Positions 11,381-19,319 of a DNA stretch of 64,000 bases are shown here, piece after piece (the stretch's first letter is position 1; each line of letters opens with the position of its first letter). The notes below the pieces were generated by a model. That model saw only the letters and a program-made list of their open reading frames with translations. It was not told the DNA's origin and searched no databases. Origin of the DNA: Geoalkalibacter ferrihydriticus DSM 17813 (GTDB taxonomy: Bacteria; Desulfobacterota; Desulfuromonadia; Desulfuromonadales; Geoalkalibacteraceae); assembly GCF_000820505.1 (NCBI RefSeq), contig NZ_JWJD01000004.1:1-64000 (forward strand), in the 5' to 3' direction. Position numbers and translations under genes: made by a program.

Positions 11381-11392
11381 TTAATAAATACT
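11381..11392. promoter_or_regulatory. Possible PerR-type operator half upstream of katG
   Basis: TTAATAAATACT upstream of katG matches, on the other strand, 10 of 12 positions of AATATTTACTAA at 11891-11902 upstream of the Fur-family gene. Both lie in AT-rich promoter stretches. The sequences are loosely like the TTATAAT half of PerR boxes but neither is a full palindrome. Confidence 0.35.
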
Positions 11393-11430
11393 ACCTGGTA
11401 AGAACCTTTCCTACAATTGGGCCAAAAAAA

Positions 11431-11868
11431 TCAGGAGTTCATGCAGTCCTTGCAGATTCCATAGATAACGACATTTTTCCTGCCGATTTTCCCCCAACGC
11501 GACAAACCCTCCGGAAGCTCAATACATTCAATTGACGGCCACTGAAAATCGGAAATTTTTTTACACTTCTCACAGATCAGATGATGATGTTGCGCCTGGA
11601 CCACTTCAAACCGCGCCTGGCTCTCCACCGTATCGACCCGGTTGACCAGACCATGCTGAACAAAAGTCGCCAGTGTACGGTAAATGGTGTCAAGGGAGAG
11701 TGTCGGCATTTTTTTGCACAGACGCTGATAAAGTTGCTCTGCACTCGGGTGATCTTCTGACATTGCCAGCGCTGTGAAGATTTCAAGACGCTGTGGCGTC
11801 AAGCGCAGCTCATGCTCGCGACATTGCTGTTTAAATTTCTTGATCTGCTCTTTAAGAATCGGCGTCAT
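11431..11868 (-). CDS. Fur-family regulator, PerR-like
   Basis: A 145-residue (148 from the GTG at 11877) winged-helix metalloregulator of the Fur family. Helix-turn-helix residues about 20-75 (RLTPQRLEIF, TLSLDTIYRTL) precede the dimerisation domain. Structural zinc cysteines are CEKC and CKDC. The regulatory site reads AQHHHLIC...ISDF, closer to PerR (DHYHAIC...IVDF) than to Fur, which would have HHEHHDH. The residue matching PerR Asp85 is Glu in the FEVV segment. The regulator is expected to bind near katG, its downstream neighbour. An ATG with a weak site and an upstream GTG are both possible starts. Confidence 0.82.
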   Translation of the reverse strand: MTPILKEQIKKFKQQCREHELRLTPQRLEIFTALAMSEDHPSAEQLYQRLCKKMPTLSLDTIYRTLATFVQHGLVNRVDTVESQARFEVVQAQHHHLICEKCKKISDFQWPSIECIELPEGLSRWGKIGRKNVVIYGICKDCMNS

Positions 11869-11890
11869 GGAATCCACAATATTTCATAAG

Positions 11891-11902
11891 AATATTTACT
11901 AA
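11891..11902. promoter_or_regulatory. Possible operator upstream of the PerR-like gene
   Basis: AATATTTACTAA lies about 25 bases upstream of the regulator start, and a direct repeat of AATATT spans 11880-11896. It resembles the element upstream of katG and could be an autoregulatory site. Evidence is similarity of two short AT-rich strings only. Confidence 0.35.
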
Positions 11903-12092
11903 CAGGGTATCTCATGCAGGAAAAAAGTCAACCAACAAGGACAAATAGGGTAAACTGCCTAAGAGCCGGGCTGGTTCGCGCAGCGTCGCGCAGCCTGGAT
12001 GGCGGTCCAAAGACCCCTGCGTTCTCTGACGCCACGAACCACATGCGACACCAGGCGACAACTCTTATGCTTGGAATTGAAAGGAGCGATCA

Positions 12093-12242
12093 ATGATGAT
12101 CAAGCAAGTGATGACCTGGCTGATAACCCTGATGCTGATAATCGGGATGGCCGGATGTGCTGCCCTGGCGCCAGAGCCTGAAACCCGTGTCATCTGCCCG
12201 GCGTGCGGATACGACTTCGATACGCCCAAGCAGCATAACTGA
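12093..12242 (+). CDS. 49-residue lipoprotein with CPAC metal-binding-like motif
   Basis: A very small but well-formed gene: AAGGAG at 12081-12086, ATG at 12093 (a second ATG follows at once), TGA at 12242. Residues 1-21 are a lipoprotein signal peptide ending in the lipobox GMAGC with Cys22 as the lipidated residue. The mature part of 28 residues contains CPACGYDF, like half of a zinc ribbon or rubredoxin knuckle. A dimer could complete a four-Cys metal site. I do not recognise a family. It lies between the PerR-like gene and the radical SAM gene, alone on its strand. Confidence 0.75.
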   Translation: MMIKQVMTWLITLMLIIGMAGCAALAPEPETRVICPACGYDFDTPKQHN

Positions 12243-12394
12243 TTTGGTTGCCGGCTCCCGGGCTGCCGATCGGAAGTTTTTTCGTTGTCCCTGGATTTCA
12301 AGAGCCCCGCAGATAAAGAGGCAAGGCGAAAGGGGGAGCAAAACCGTCGGGTCGCGCCCGGCCTGCGCCGAAACCGGCAACGAACTTGTAACGA

Positions 12395-13456
12395 TTATGC
12401 AGAAGGATTGTCAGAACAAAGATACTGGGGAAACTCCACCCGCTCGCCGCGGGGCGCGCGCAGCACGGCCACGTCGCCGAGCTTTTCGACGGATTCAGGA
12501 ACAATCGGCACCTTGCCGCGACCGCCGGGCAGATCGACGACGTAATGAGGAATGGCCAGACCGGAGAGGGTTCCGCGCAGAGCGGCCATAATCTCCAGGC
12601 CGGTTTCGAGGCGGGTGCGGAAATGGCCGGTGCCGCGCACCAGATCCATATGGTGCAGGTAATAGGGCCGCACACGCAGTTTGAGCAGTGCGCGGAACAA
12701 TTCTTCAAGGGTCGCAGCATCGTCGTTGACGCCGCGCAGCAGCACCGTCTGGTTGCCCACCGGCACTCCGGCATCGGCCAGGCGCAGGCAGGCTTCCATC
12801 GCCTCGGGGGTGAGCTCGCGGGGATGGTTGAAGTGGGTGTTGACGAACAGGGGGTGGCATTGTCGCAACAGGGCGCAGAGACTTGGTGTAATGCGCGCCG
12901 AGAGCACCACCGGGGCGCGGGTGCCGATGCGGATAATCTCGACATGGGGAATGCGCCGCAGGCGTTCAAGGATTTCCTTAAGCAGCAGATCGGACATGAG
13001 CAGCGGCTCGCCGCCGGACAGGATCACATCACGCACGCTGGGCGTGCGAGCCACGTATTCGATGCCGGCCATGACTTCGCCGAAAGAAACTTCCATGCCT
13101 CGACACCCGACCTTGCGCTTGCGTGTGCAGAAGCGACAGTAGGTGGCACAAGTGCCCGCCACCAGCAACAGCACTCGGTCGGGGTAGCGATGCACGGCAT
13201 GGGACAAGGGCGCGAGGTGGTCTTCGTTGAGGGGATCGACCTGGGCCTGGTCGTCATGCAATTCCCGCACATCGGGCACGCATTGGCGCCAGATGGCGTC
13301 ACCGGGCTCTTCGATGAGATCAAGATACTGGGGTGTGATGCGCAAGGGGTAACGGGCGCAGACGGCTTCCAGTGCCGCGGCGTCCAGCGCAAAACGCTCG
13401 GCCAGTTGTGCAGGCGTGGTGAGGCTCGCCTTGAGTTGCTGCTGCCAGAGTTCCAT
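12395..13456 (-). CDS. epmB: KamA-family radical SAM lysine aminomutase, probable EpmB role
   Basis: A 353-residue radical SAM enzyme of the lysine 2,3-aminomutase family. The iron-sulfur cluster motif is Cys103-x3-Cys107-x2-Cys110 (GTCATYCRFCTRKR). The SAM-binding SGGEP lies at 147-151. PLP would bind Lys315 in LPGGRGKVPIVP, the KamA form of the site, not the EpmB C-terminus of E. coli. Length is close to EpmB and shorter than clostridial KamA. With EF-P and EpmA 4 kb away, making (R)-beta-lysine for EF-P is the likely job; free beta-lysine production as an osmolyte remains possible. No clear ribosome site precedes the chosen ATG, so the start is uncertain. Confidence 0.85.
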   Translation of the reverse strand: MELWQQQLKASLTTPAQLAERFALDAAALEAVCARYPLRITPQYLDLIEEPGDAIWRQCVPDVRELHDDQAQVDPLNEDHLAPLSHAVHRYPDRVLLLVAGTCATYCRFCTRKRKVGCRGMEVSFGEVMAGIEYVARTPSVRDVILSGGEPLLMSDLLLKEILERLRRIPHVEIIRIGTRAPVVLSARITPSLCALLRQCHPLFVNTHFNHPRELTPEAMEACLRLADAGVPVGNQTVLLRGVNDDAATLEELFRALLKLRVRPYYLHHMDLVRGTGHFRTRLETGLEIMAALRGTLSGLAIPHYVVDLPGGRGKVPIVPESVEKLGDVAVLRAPRGERVEFPQYLCSDNPSA

Positions 13457-13547
13457 GGAATAACCGGTGGGAAAAGGTGATAAGTGATGAGTAACGCCTG
13501 ATCCTTCAGGTCGAAGAATGTCAGGGGCAAGGGAAATCCTGGGGAAA

Positions 13548-13988
13548 TCAGGCGCTCTCTTTGACCTGATCGCCGCGCAGCCACCAAGTGGCAACCACCA
13601 GCACCATAATGCCCAGATCCCTGATCAGCGCCTCGAGGGCGCTGGTATGACCATCGCCGCCGGGGTTGAAACAACCGCAGTCGATGTCAAGGCCGCGCGC
13701 GATAACGGTCGCCAACACGATAATGAACACCAGGTTGAGTCCGCCGATCACCAGGGCTGCGGGGCGCACCCGCTGATTGAGGATCAGCAAAATGCCGGCC
13801 AGGATTTCTACATAGGGCAGGGTTGCCGCCACCAGGAAATTCCAACTGTAGGGCAGAATCTGGTAATTGGCGACACTGCCGGCAAAAGCGGTGACGTCCG
13901 CCGCCTTGATCCAACCGGCATAGAGAAAAATGCCGCCCAGAGACAGGCGCGCCAGATGATAGATGGAAGTCTTCAGGGAAAGAGTCAT
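13548..13988 (-). CDS. MauE/DoxX-like redox membrane protein
   Basis: A 146-residue inner-membrane protein with four predicted helices, of the MauE/DoxX superfamily. A Cys104-x-Cys106 pair (LDIDCGCFNPG) lies between helices 3 and 4 as in MauE, where it is thought to handle disulfides or redox equivalents in the periplasm. It starts 15 bases after the upstream rhodanese gene, so the two very probably act together in sulfur or thiol chemistry. AAGG precedes the ATG. Confidence 0.82.
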   Translation of the reverse strand: MTLSLKTSIYHLARLSLGGIFLYAGWIKAADVTAFAGSVANYQILPYSWNFLVAATLPYVEILAGILLILNQRVRPAALVIGGLNLVFIIVLATVIARGLDIDCGCFNPGGDGHTSALEALIRDLGIMVLVVATWWLRGDQVKESA

Positions 13989-14003
13989 GACCGGAACCTT
14001 CGC

Positions 14004-14504
14004 CTAACGCGGCGCTTTTTCGACAGGCAACCCAGCGGCCCGCCACTCGGGCATGCCGCCTTCGTAGGACCAGACGTCACGGTAGCCCTCGTCGATGAGG
14101 CGCAGACCCAGATCGAAGGAATCAGGGCAACCGTAACCACTGCAATAAAGGATTAGCTGCCGGTCCGGAGCGACCCGGGCGCGGAAATCTTCCAGGTGAG
14201 CCTCCACATCGGCAAGGGGCAGGGAAATCGCCCCGGCGATATGCCCATCGCGATAAACCTCGAAAATCCGAGCATCAACCAAAACGGCGCCGGCCTCGCG
14301 GGCCGCGATAACCTCGGCGAGACCGATGGGTTGCGGATAAGCCATGACAGGCTGGTCGGGGACGTGCTGAACCACGGGCGCAACCACCTTACCTGAAAAT
14401 GCATTGAATATCAGGCGATAGTTGATGGAAAGCCCGATCACCACGCCCAATGAGAGGATGATGACGGCTTCAAACACAATGCGCAGTTTTTCGTCGTGGG
14501 TCAT
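14004..14504 (-). CDS. Membrane-anchored rhodanese-like protein
   Basis: A 166-residue protein with one N-terminal membrane helix (about residues 10-34) and a periplasmic rhodanese domain (about 60-160). The active-site loop is YCSGYGC, with Cys121 as the persulfide-carrying residue and an extra Cys126 that could form a disulfide with it. Rhodaneses move sulfane sulfur from donors such as thiosulfate to acceptors. It lies between slyX (three bases upstream) and the MauE-like gene, which would give a small thiol/sulfur redox unit in the membrane. Confidence 0.88.
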   Translation of the reverse strand: MTHDEKLRIVFEAVIILSLGVVIGLSINYRLIFNAFSGKVVAPVVQHVPDQPVMAYPQPIGLAEVIAAREAGAVLVDARIFEVYRDGHIAGAISLPLADVEAHLEDFRARVAPDRQLILYCSGYGCPDSFDLGLRLIDEGYRDVWSYEGGMPEWRAAGLPVEKAPR

Positions 14505-14507
14505 GGA

Positions 14508-14702
14508 TCAGATATCTTTGGGGGGCATGGGCACATTCTCGCTCAGGCGGGCCAAGTGAAGGCGCAGGAGACGCAGATCCTCTTCAAGTTCCAGAATTCT
14601 GCCGTTGCACTCGGTCACCACCTGGTTGAGATCTTCCACTACGCGCTCGTAGTGGGCCTGGCGTGTTTCCAGGGTGAGCAGACGCTCCTGGGTATCCTCC
14701 AT
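14508..14702 (-). CDS. slyX: SlyX-family coiled-coil protein
   Basis: A 64-residue protein that is almost entirely one coiled coil, ending in the proline-rich tail SENVPMPPKDI. Length, heptads beginning at RLLTLETRQ and the tail fit the SlyX family, whose function is unknown. It is three bases upstream of the rhodanese gene and 77 bases downstream of a hypothetical gene on the same strand. Confidence 0.8.
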   Translation of the reverse strand: MEDTQERLLTLETRQAHYERVVEDLNQVVTECNGRILELEEDLRLLRLHLARLSENVPMPPKDI

Positions 14703-14779
14703 CACACTTCTCCAGAACACAAAGTTGGAGAATATTCTAACAGATACCGTGCCCTGGAGCAAGGCAATGAGCCCGCAGC

Positions 14780-15256
14780 TCAACTCTGGGCAAGGCTCGC
14801 AAGCAGCGTCTGACGCTTCTTGAGCAATTCCTCCAGATCCTCGAGCAGACCCGCAAGCAGCGCCTGCATGTTCGGACCGCCGCCCTCACGGTCGATACCA
14901 TCCACGGCACCAGCCAGGGCGGCCGTCTTATCAAGCAGGTTGAGGTCGAAATCCAGCAGCGCCTCTTCCTTTTCGGGAGAAACAGAAATCGAACCTGCCT
15001 GCTGCGAATCTGCCTCGACAAGGGTCGCCTTGATCTGCGCCAAGCGGCGTAAAGATTCGCTCAGCGCCGCGCGCGGCCCGCCTTCGGGAAGCCCGGCGAC
15101 GAAATCGGCCAGCCGTTCACGAATTTCGCCGAGGCGGCCGGAGAGAAAATGTCGCAACAACCGATCGGTTTCCAGATGATGAATCGCCCGGTAACCAGGA
15201 AATTCAGGGACATGCCGACCGATAATCTCAATTTTAGGGTGCCGATCTCTCTTCAT
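14780..15256 (-). CDS. Hypothetical helical protein
   Basis: A 158-residue soluble protein that I do not recognise. The first 35 residues (MKRDRHPKIEIIGRHVPEF) look globular; the rest is charged and helical with two likely coiled coils (about 40-80 and 115-155, ending ELLKKRQTLLASLAQS). There is no signal peptide or metal motif. The ATG at 15256 has AGGA upstream and is preferred over a longer frame starting at 15310. It is the first gene of the minus-strand operon leading to slyX, rhodanese, MauE and the KamA-like enzyme. Confidence 0.65.
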   Translation of the reverse strand: MKRDRHPKIEIIGRHVPEFPGYRAIHHLETDRLLRHFLSGRLGEIRERLADFVAGLPEGGPRAALSESLRRLAQIKATLVEADSQQAGSISVSPEKEEALLDFDLNLLDKTAALAGAVDGIDREGGGPNMQALLAGLLEDLEELLKKRQTLLASLAQS

Positions 15257-15471
15257 GATCCATCCTGAAATAACGTCCGCCTGAATAATACGCATTGCAA
15301 GCGGCTCCACTAATTTCGCCCGCGGGAACTACCTAAAACTTAGCAGCCCCAAGCAGAGTGTCAACGTTCGGGGCGGCGAAGCTGCTGCGTGGGAAAAAAG
15401 GCTGTCCATGACCGCCAATTGGCGCCGCACATCCCGGGAGACTGGCATTTTTTTTCGGGCAATGCTAAAAA

Positions 15472-15513
15472 AGAGAACGCCGAATTCTGCAGCGTTCCCT
15501 TTTTTCTATTTTT
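15472..15513 (+). terminator. Terminator-like hairpin just before the ACT-domain gene
   Basis: The stem AGAGAACGC/GCGTTCCCT (one mismatch) at 15472-15500 is followed by T6-CTA-T5 on the plus strand, and by six T on the minus strand. It lies only 17 bases before the start codon of the ACT-domain gene and between divergent genes, so it may be an attenuator or the 3' end of a small RNA. Confidence 0.55.
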
Positions 15514-15529
15514 CGGGAGGAGATCCGTT

Positions 15530-16069
15530 ATGCCCCATTTCGCACTGACCATCATCGGCCGCGACCGACCCGGCATCGTCTCGCAGGTAACGGAGATTCT
15601 TTACCGTCTCGGCTGCAACATCGCCGATTCGAGCTGCTCCATTCTTGGCGGTCAGTTTGCCATGATCCTGATCATCTCGCACCCTGAATATACCGACCGC
15701 GCGAGTTTCGGTGATGTTTTCGCGCCCTTGGAGGAAACCAACCTTTCGGTTTTTCTGCGTACCCTGCGTCCCGGCGGCGAGAAACGCCCCGACCTGCCTG
15801 GCGAGATCTGCATGATTTCGGTCTATGGCTCGGACAAGCCGGGCATCGTCTATCGCGTTGCCAAGGAGCTGGGTGATCGCCGGATCAATATCACCGACCT
15901 CAACACCAAGCTGATCGGCAGCGAAAGCCGCCCGGTCTATGTCATGATGATCGAGGCGGTGCTACCGGACGATCTCTCCAGCGATGACTTGACGCACCTC
16001 CTCGACCATCTCAAGGAAGCCTTGCAGGTCGACATCTCAGTGCGCTCCATTACCCCCGTGGAGCTCTGA
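15530..16069 (+). CDS. Double ACT-domain protein (GcvR-like)
   Basis: A 179-residue cytoplasmic protein with two ACT domains (about 1-80 and 90-175), each opening with the turn that binds amino acids (IIGRDRPGIVSQV and VYGSDKPGIVYRV). The layout is that of GcvR, the glycine cleavage repressor partner, and of related ACT-ACT proteins of unknown role. No DNA-binding domain is present, so any control would be through a partner. GGGAGGAG precedes the ATG at 15530. Peptide deformylase follows after five bases in the same operon. Confidence 0.88.
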   Translation: MPHFALTIIGRDRPGIVSQVTEILYRLGCNIADSSCSILGGQFAMILIISHPEYTDRASFGDVFAPLEETNLSVFLRTLRPGGEKRPDLPGEICMISVYGSDKPGIVYRVAKELGDRRINITDLNTKLIGSESRPVYVMMIEAVLPDDLSSDDLTHLLDHLKEALQVDISVRSITPVEL

Positions 16070-16074
16070 TCCAC

Positions 16075-16575
16075 ATGGCCGTCAAGGAAATCCGCCTCTA
16101 CCCTGACCCCATTCTCAAGCAGGTCTGTGCCCCCGTCGCCGGGATCGATGCGCAGGTTGACGCCCTGGTACAGGATCTGCTCGACACCATGATTGCGGCC
16201 GGCCACTCGGTGGGCGTCGCCGCACCCCAGATCGGCGTCGGCTTGCGCGTGGTGGTGGTCGATGTCTCAAAAAGCAAGCTCGGTCGCGACAACAACCACG
16301 GCTGTCTGGTACTCATCAATCCCGAGATCATCGAGCGCGAAGGGGAAAAAGTCATGCGTGAAGGATGCATGAGCGTGCCCAATTACACCGGCAACGTAGC
16401 CCGCGCCGAAAGTATCGTCGTGCAGTTTCTCGACCGCTCCGGCAACGAGCGCGTGATCAACGCCGACGGATTCGAGGCCGTTGCCATCCAGCATGAAATG
16501 GATCACCTCGACGGCATGCTGTTTCTCGATCGGGTGTCAAACCTCAAAACCGACGTTTTTCGGCGCAAAAAATAG
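16075..16575 (+). CDS. def: Peptide deformylase
   Basis: A 166-residue iron-dependent enzyme that removes the formyl group from the N-terminal methionine of new proteins. All three motifs are present: GVAAPQIG (47-54; usually GLAAPQ), EGCMSVP with metal ligand Cys98, and QHEMDHLDG with His140, Glu141, His144. It is unusual only in lying behind an ACT-domain gene and not beside fmt, which does not occur in this window. It converges on hemG with about ten bases between stops. Confidence 0.95.
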   Translation: MAVKEIRLYPDPILKQVCAPVAGIDAQVDALVQDLLDTMIAAGHSVGVAAPQIGVGLRVVVVDVSKSKLGRDNNHGCLVLINPEIIEREGEKVMREGCMSVPNYTGNVARAESIVVQFLDRSGNERVINADGFEAVAIQHEMDHLDGMLFLDRVSNLKTDVFRRKK

Positions 16576-16586
16576 CTATTCTGAAA

Positions 16587-17999
16587 TTACCCGGCCTTTG
16601 CATTCAATCCTTGGATCACTCGCTCAACAACCTGATGTGAGGCATGTACGCAGTCGTTAAGCCCGATGCCGTAAAAGGCATTACCTGTCAGGTAGAGACC
16701 CGGGATATCCTGAAGCCTTTCATCAAGAGCAGCCAACCGCTTGGCATGACCGACAATGTACTGTGGAATGGCCTGGGGATGGCGGAAAATTCGCACAAAG
16801 TCCGGTTCGGCGGCAATACCCATGGCGGCATTGAGATCGGCAAGGGTGCGGGCCCGCACTTCCGCATCGGAAAACTCGATGGCGCCCGGGTTGGCCGCCC
16901 CGCCCATCATGGAGCGCAACAGCACCATGCCCTCGGGCGCCCGGTTGGGGAAAATGCTGGAATCCCACAGAGTGCCCAGGGTACTGCACCCTTCCTTGCG
17001 CGGAATGAGATAGCCGAAACCGTCAAGAGAATGGGCGACCTTATCGCGCTCGTAGCCGAAGCAGATAACGTTCATGGGCGCATAGGGAATCTCATTGAGC
17101 AACGTAACCAGAGCGTCATCGAGCCCCACGGCCATTTCGGCCAGGGCATGGGCGGGCGCGGCGCTGACGACCACATCGGCATCCAGGGTACCGCCGCCCT
17201 CAAAGCGTAACTCGAAGCCGCCATCCTTGCGCAGGATGCGCTCAATGCTCGCAGCTTTGCGGATTTCACCGCGCACCTTGACCGCGGTGCCGTCGGTGAG
17301 TTCCTGAATTCCTCCCGTAAAAGAGGTCAGTACCCCACCGGGGCCGGCGGCACTCGCCACCTGCTTACCTTCCTTGATTTCCTTTTTTTTCTTTTTGGCC
17401 AGCTTGACCATTGCTTTGACCAGTCCGCCGTATTCTTCTTCGAGCTGCTGAATCCGCGGAAAGCAGCTTTTGAGACTCATGGTTTCCGGATCACCGGCAA
17501 AGATGCCGGACACCATGGGCGCGATGAGTTTGTCCAGCGCTTCGGCTCCCAGACGCCGCCGCCCGAAATCCGCCAGGGTTTCGTCTTCACCGTCGCGCTT
17601 GGCCGGGATCAGCATTTCCCCGGAAAGGCGCAGTTTTCCCGGCCAGGAGATGAGCTTGGACTTGAGGAACATGGCCCCGTTTTCCGGCAAACGATGTAGA
17701 ACGCCTTCGGAGAAAATATAACGTTTGCGGGCATTATCGTCGGAGCGCAGCAGGCGGTTGCGGATATCGAGTTGCTCGCAGAGTTCCAGGGTCCAGGGCT
17801 TGCTGTCGAGAAAACCATTCGGCCCCCATTCGCAGAGAAAGCCTTCGTCCCGAATACTCCAGATCTTACCGCCGATACGGTCTTTTTTTTCAAGAACGAC
17901 AATTTCGAGGTCCAAACCCGCGGCTTGGGCCTGCCGCTCAAGCAGGAAGGCAGTGGTCAGGCCGGAAATACCGGCGCCGATAATAGCAATGCGGGTCAT
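16587..17999 (-). CDS. hemG: Protoporphyrinogen oxidase (HemY type)
   Basis: A 470-residue FAD enzyme that oxidises protoporphyrinogen IX to protoporphyrin IX. The N-terminal dinucleotide fold is IGAGISGLTTAFLLE (about 8-22), and the family pattern GGKIWSIRDEGFLCEWGPNGF follows. It carries a basic insert KLAKKKKKEIKEGK near residue 210. The ATG at 17999 has AAGGAG seven bases upstream; a TTG one codon earlier is less likely. HemY enzymes normally use oxygen; in an anaerobe an alternative acceptor is implied. hemH and hemE lie 3-5 kb upstream on the same strand. Confidence 0.93.
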   Translation of the reverse strand: MTRIAIIGAGISGLTTAFLLERQAQAAGLDLEIVVLEKKDRIGGKIWSIRDEGFLCEWGPNGFLDSKPWTLELCEQLDIRNRLLRSDDNARKRYIFSEGVLHRLPENGAMFLKSKLISWPGKLRLSGEMLIPAKRDGEDETLADFGRRRLGAEALDKLIAPMVSGIFAGDPETMSLKSCFPRIQQLEEEYGGLVKAMVKLAKKKKKEIKEGKQVASAAGPGGVLTSFTGGIQELTDGTAVKVRGEIRKAASIERILRKDGGFELRFEGGGTLDADVVVSAAPAHALAEMAVGLDDALVTLLNEIPYAPMNVICFGYERDKVAHSLDGFGYLIPRKEGCSTLGTLWDSSIFPNRAPEGMVLLRSMMGGAANPGAIEFSDAEVRARTLADLNAAMGIAAEPDFVRIFRHPQAIPQYIVGHAKRLAALDERLQDIPGLYLTGNAFYGIGLNDCVHASHQVVERVIQGLNAKAG

Positions 18000-18060
18000 C
18001 AAGGGTCTCCTTTTGGAATGCCGGGGGATTACTAAAGCCCCTCAAAAGATTTTCGGATTT

Positions 18061-18597
18061 TTAATCATGCAGGAGATTCTGCAAATCGTCGTCGAGGGGC
18101 AATTCAGGACTCAGTTCCAGGGCGGCCGCCACGGCATCTCGGGCCTCCGCATACTCACCCCGGGCCAGGTGCACCTCTGCCAAAGTTTCAAGGACGAGCG
18201 GATTTTCGGGAGCCAGGAGCTGGGCCTGGCGCGCTTGAGCGAGTGACTGATCAAGATCCCCCTGCTGCAAAAGCACCCAGGCCAGATTATTGAGAGCGAC
18301 GGGATCGACAGGATCGCGCTGGAGCGCACGTTGATAGGCGCGAGCGGCTCCTTGCCAATCCTGCTGCTCAGCCAGGGTGTTGCCAAGGTTGACCAGGGGC
18401 ACGGCCCACTGCCGGTCAAGCTCGGCCGCACGCTCGTAGGAGCGCACCGCCAGATCGAGATCGCCACGTGCCTCATAGGAAACGCCCAGATCGTTGTGCT
18501 GGGCTGCGTCGAGAGGATCGTTGAGTACAATGATGCGCGGCATGGAGCAGCCGACCATAACCACCATCAGCGTTGCGATCAAACAGAAACGCATCAT
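18061..18597 (-). CDS. TPR-repeat lipoprotein
   Basis: A 178-residue exported lipoprotein with signal peptide and lipobox VMVGC near residue 18, then four tetratricopeptide repeats (HNDLGVSYEARGDLDLAVRSYERA and three following units) up to residue 165. TPR arrays bind partner proteins. It lies downstream of a C39-like peptidase and a PA2779-like gene; in many proteobacteria the PA2778 peptidase carries its own C-terminal TPR part, which here seems to be a separate gene. The start may also be the TTG at 18603, since GGAG fits either. Confidence 0.8.
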   Translation of the reverse strand: MMRFCLIATLMVVMVGCSMPRIIVLNDPLDAAQHNDLGVSYEARGDLDLAVRSYERAAELDRQWAVPLVNLGNTLAEQQDWQGAARAYQRALQRDPVDPVALNNLAWVLLQQGDLDQSLAQARQAQLLAPENPLVLETLAEVHLARGEYAEARDAVAAALELSPELPLDDDLQNLLHD

Positions 18598-18761
18598 CTT
18601 CAATCAGCTCCAGGTTGATAGACAAATAGGGGACAAATCTGATCAAGACGGATCAGAACCGGCAAGCACAACAAAATTCATTTTTAACGTTTTTTTGTCC
18701 ATCAGAACTTATCCGCTTTGCGTCCGTGCCCGATTTATTTTCCCTGATCCGCGTTAGACTC

Positions 18762-19310
18762 TCAGGGCAGGTAAAGATACAGCCGGTTCATGGTCTCCCA
18801 GCGCCGCTGCAGTTCTTCGGAGGCCATGAACAGACCCGCGGTCCGGCCATCGTGCACCAGAAAGCGCTCGGCATCATAACCGAATACCACAAGATAATGG
18901 GGGCGCCGTAGGGGTCCGAAACCCATCTCGACCAACACCGCGACTGGGCGCCCGGCATCCACCATGCGCCGCAGCAAGGCGATATCACCACGTCCCGTCC
19001 GGGTCTCAAGCCCTTGGCCCTGGGCGAAGTTCTGCATATCCGCCAGCAGCGACCCGCCCAAACGCTCATCATACACGTACCCTTCGATCTGCTCCAAGGG
19101 AATGTCGCGTCCCCGATGTGCCAACAGTGAAGCCAGAGCCGCGGGGCCACAGTCATTACCCGCCTGTTGCGCCACAAAGGGCACCCCCTCAACAAACTGG
19201 AGCCCCGGTTGTCCGGGGCTCCAAGTGGGGTGTTGGGCGGAAACGCAGGCAAAGAGAACAATCAACAGACCGAGGGAGGCCCCCCTCAAAAAGACAGCAG
19301 AAAAAAACAA
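18762..19310 (-). CDS. PA2778-like C39-family cysteine peptidase
   Basis: A 182-residue exported peptidase of papain-like C39 type. An N-terminal hydrophobic segment ends near FAC22, possibly a weak lipobox. The catalytic Cys54 is in QQAGNDCGPAALA; His138 and Asp154 follow in RPHYLVVFGYD...VHDG. The start is a TTG at 19310, with AAGG seven bases upstream and overlapping the end of the PA2779-like gene; no ATG fits. C39 peptidases cut double-glycine leaders, but this stand-alone periplasmic type has no known substrate. The TPR lipoprotein follows after a gap of 164 bases. Confidence 0.83.
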   Translation of the reverse strand: MFFSAVFLRGASLGLLIVLFACVSAQHPTWSPGQPGLQFVEGVPFVAQQAGNDCGPAALASLLAHRGRDIPLEQIEGYVYDERLGGSLLADMQNFAQGQGLETRTGRGDIALLRRMVDAGRPVAVLVEMGFGPLRRPHYLVVFGYDAERFLVHDGRTAGLFMASEELQRRWETMNRLYLYLP

Positions 19311-19319
19311 TTTGAAACC

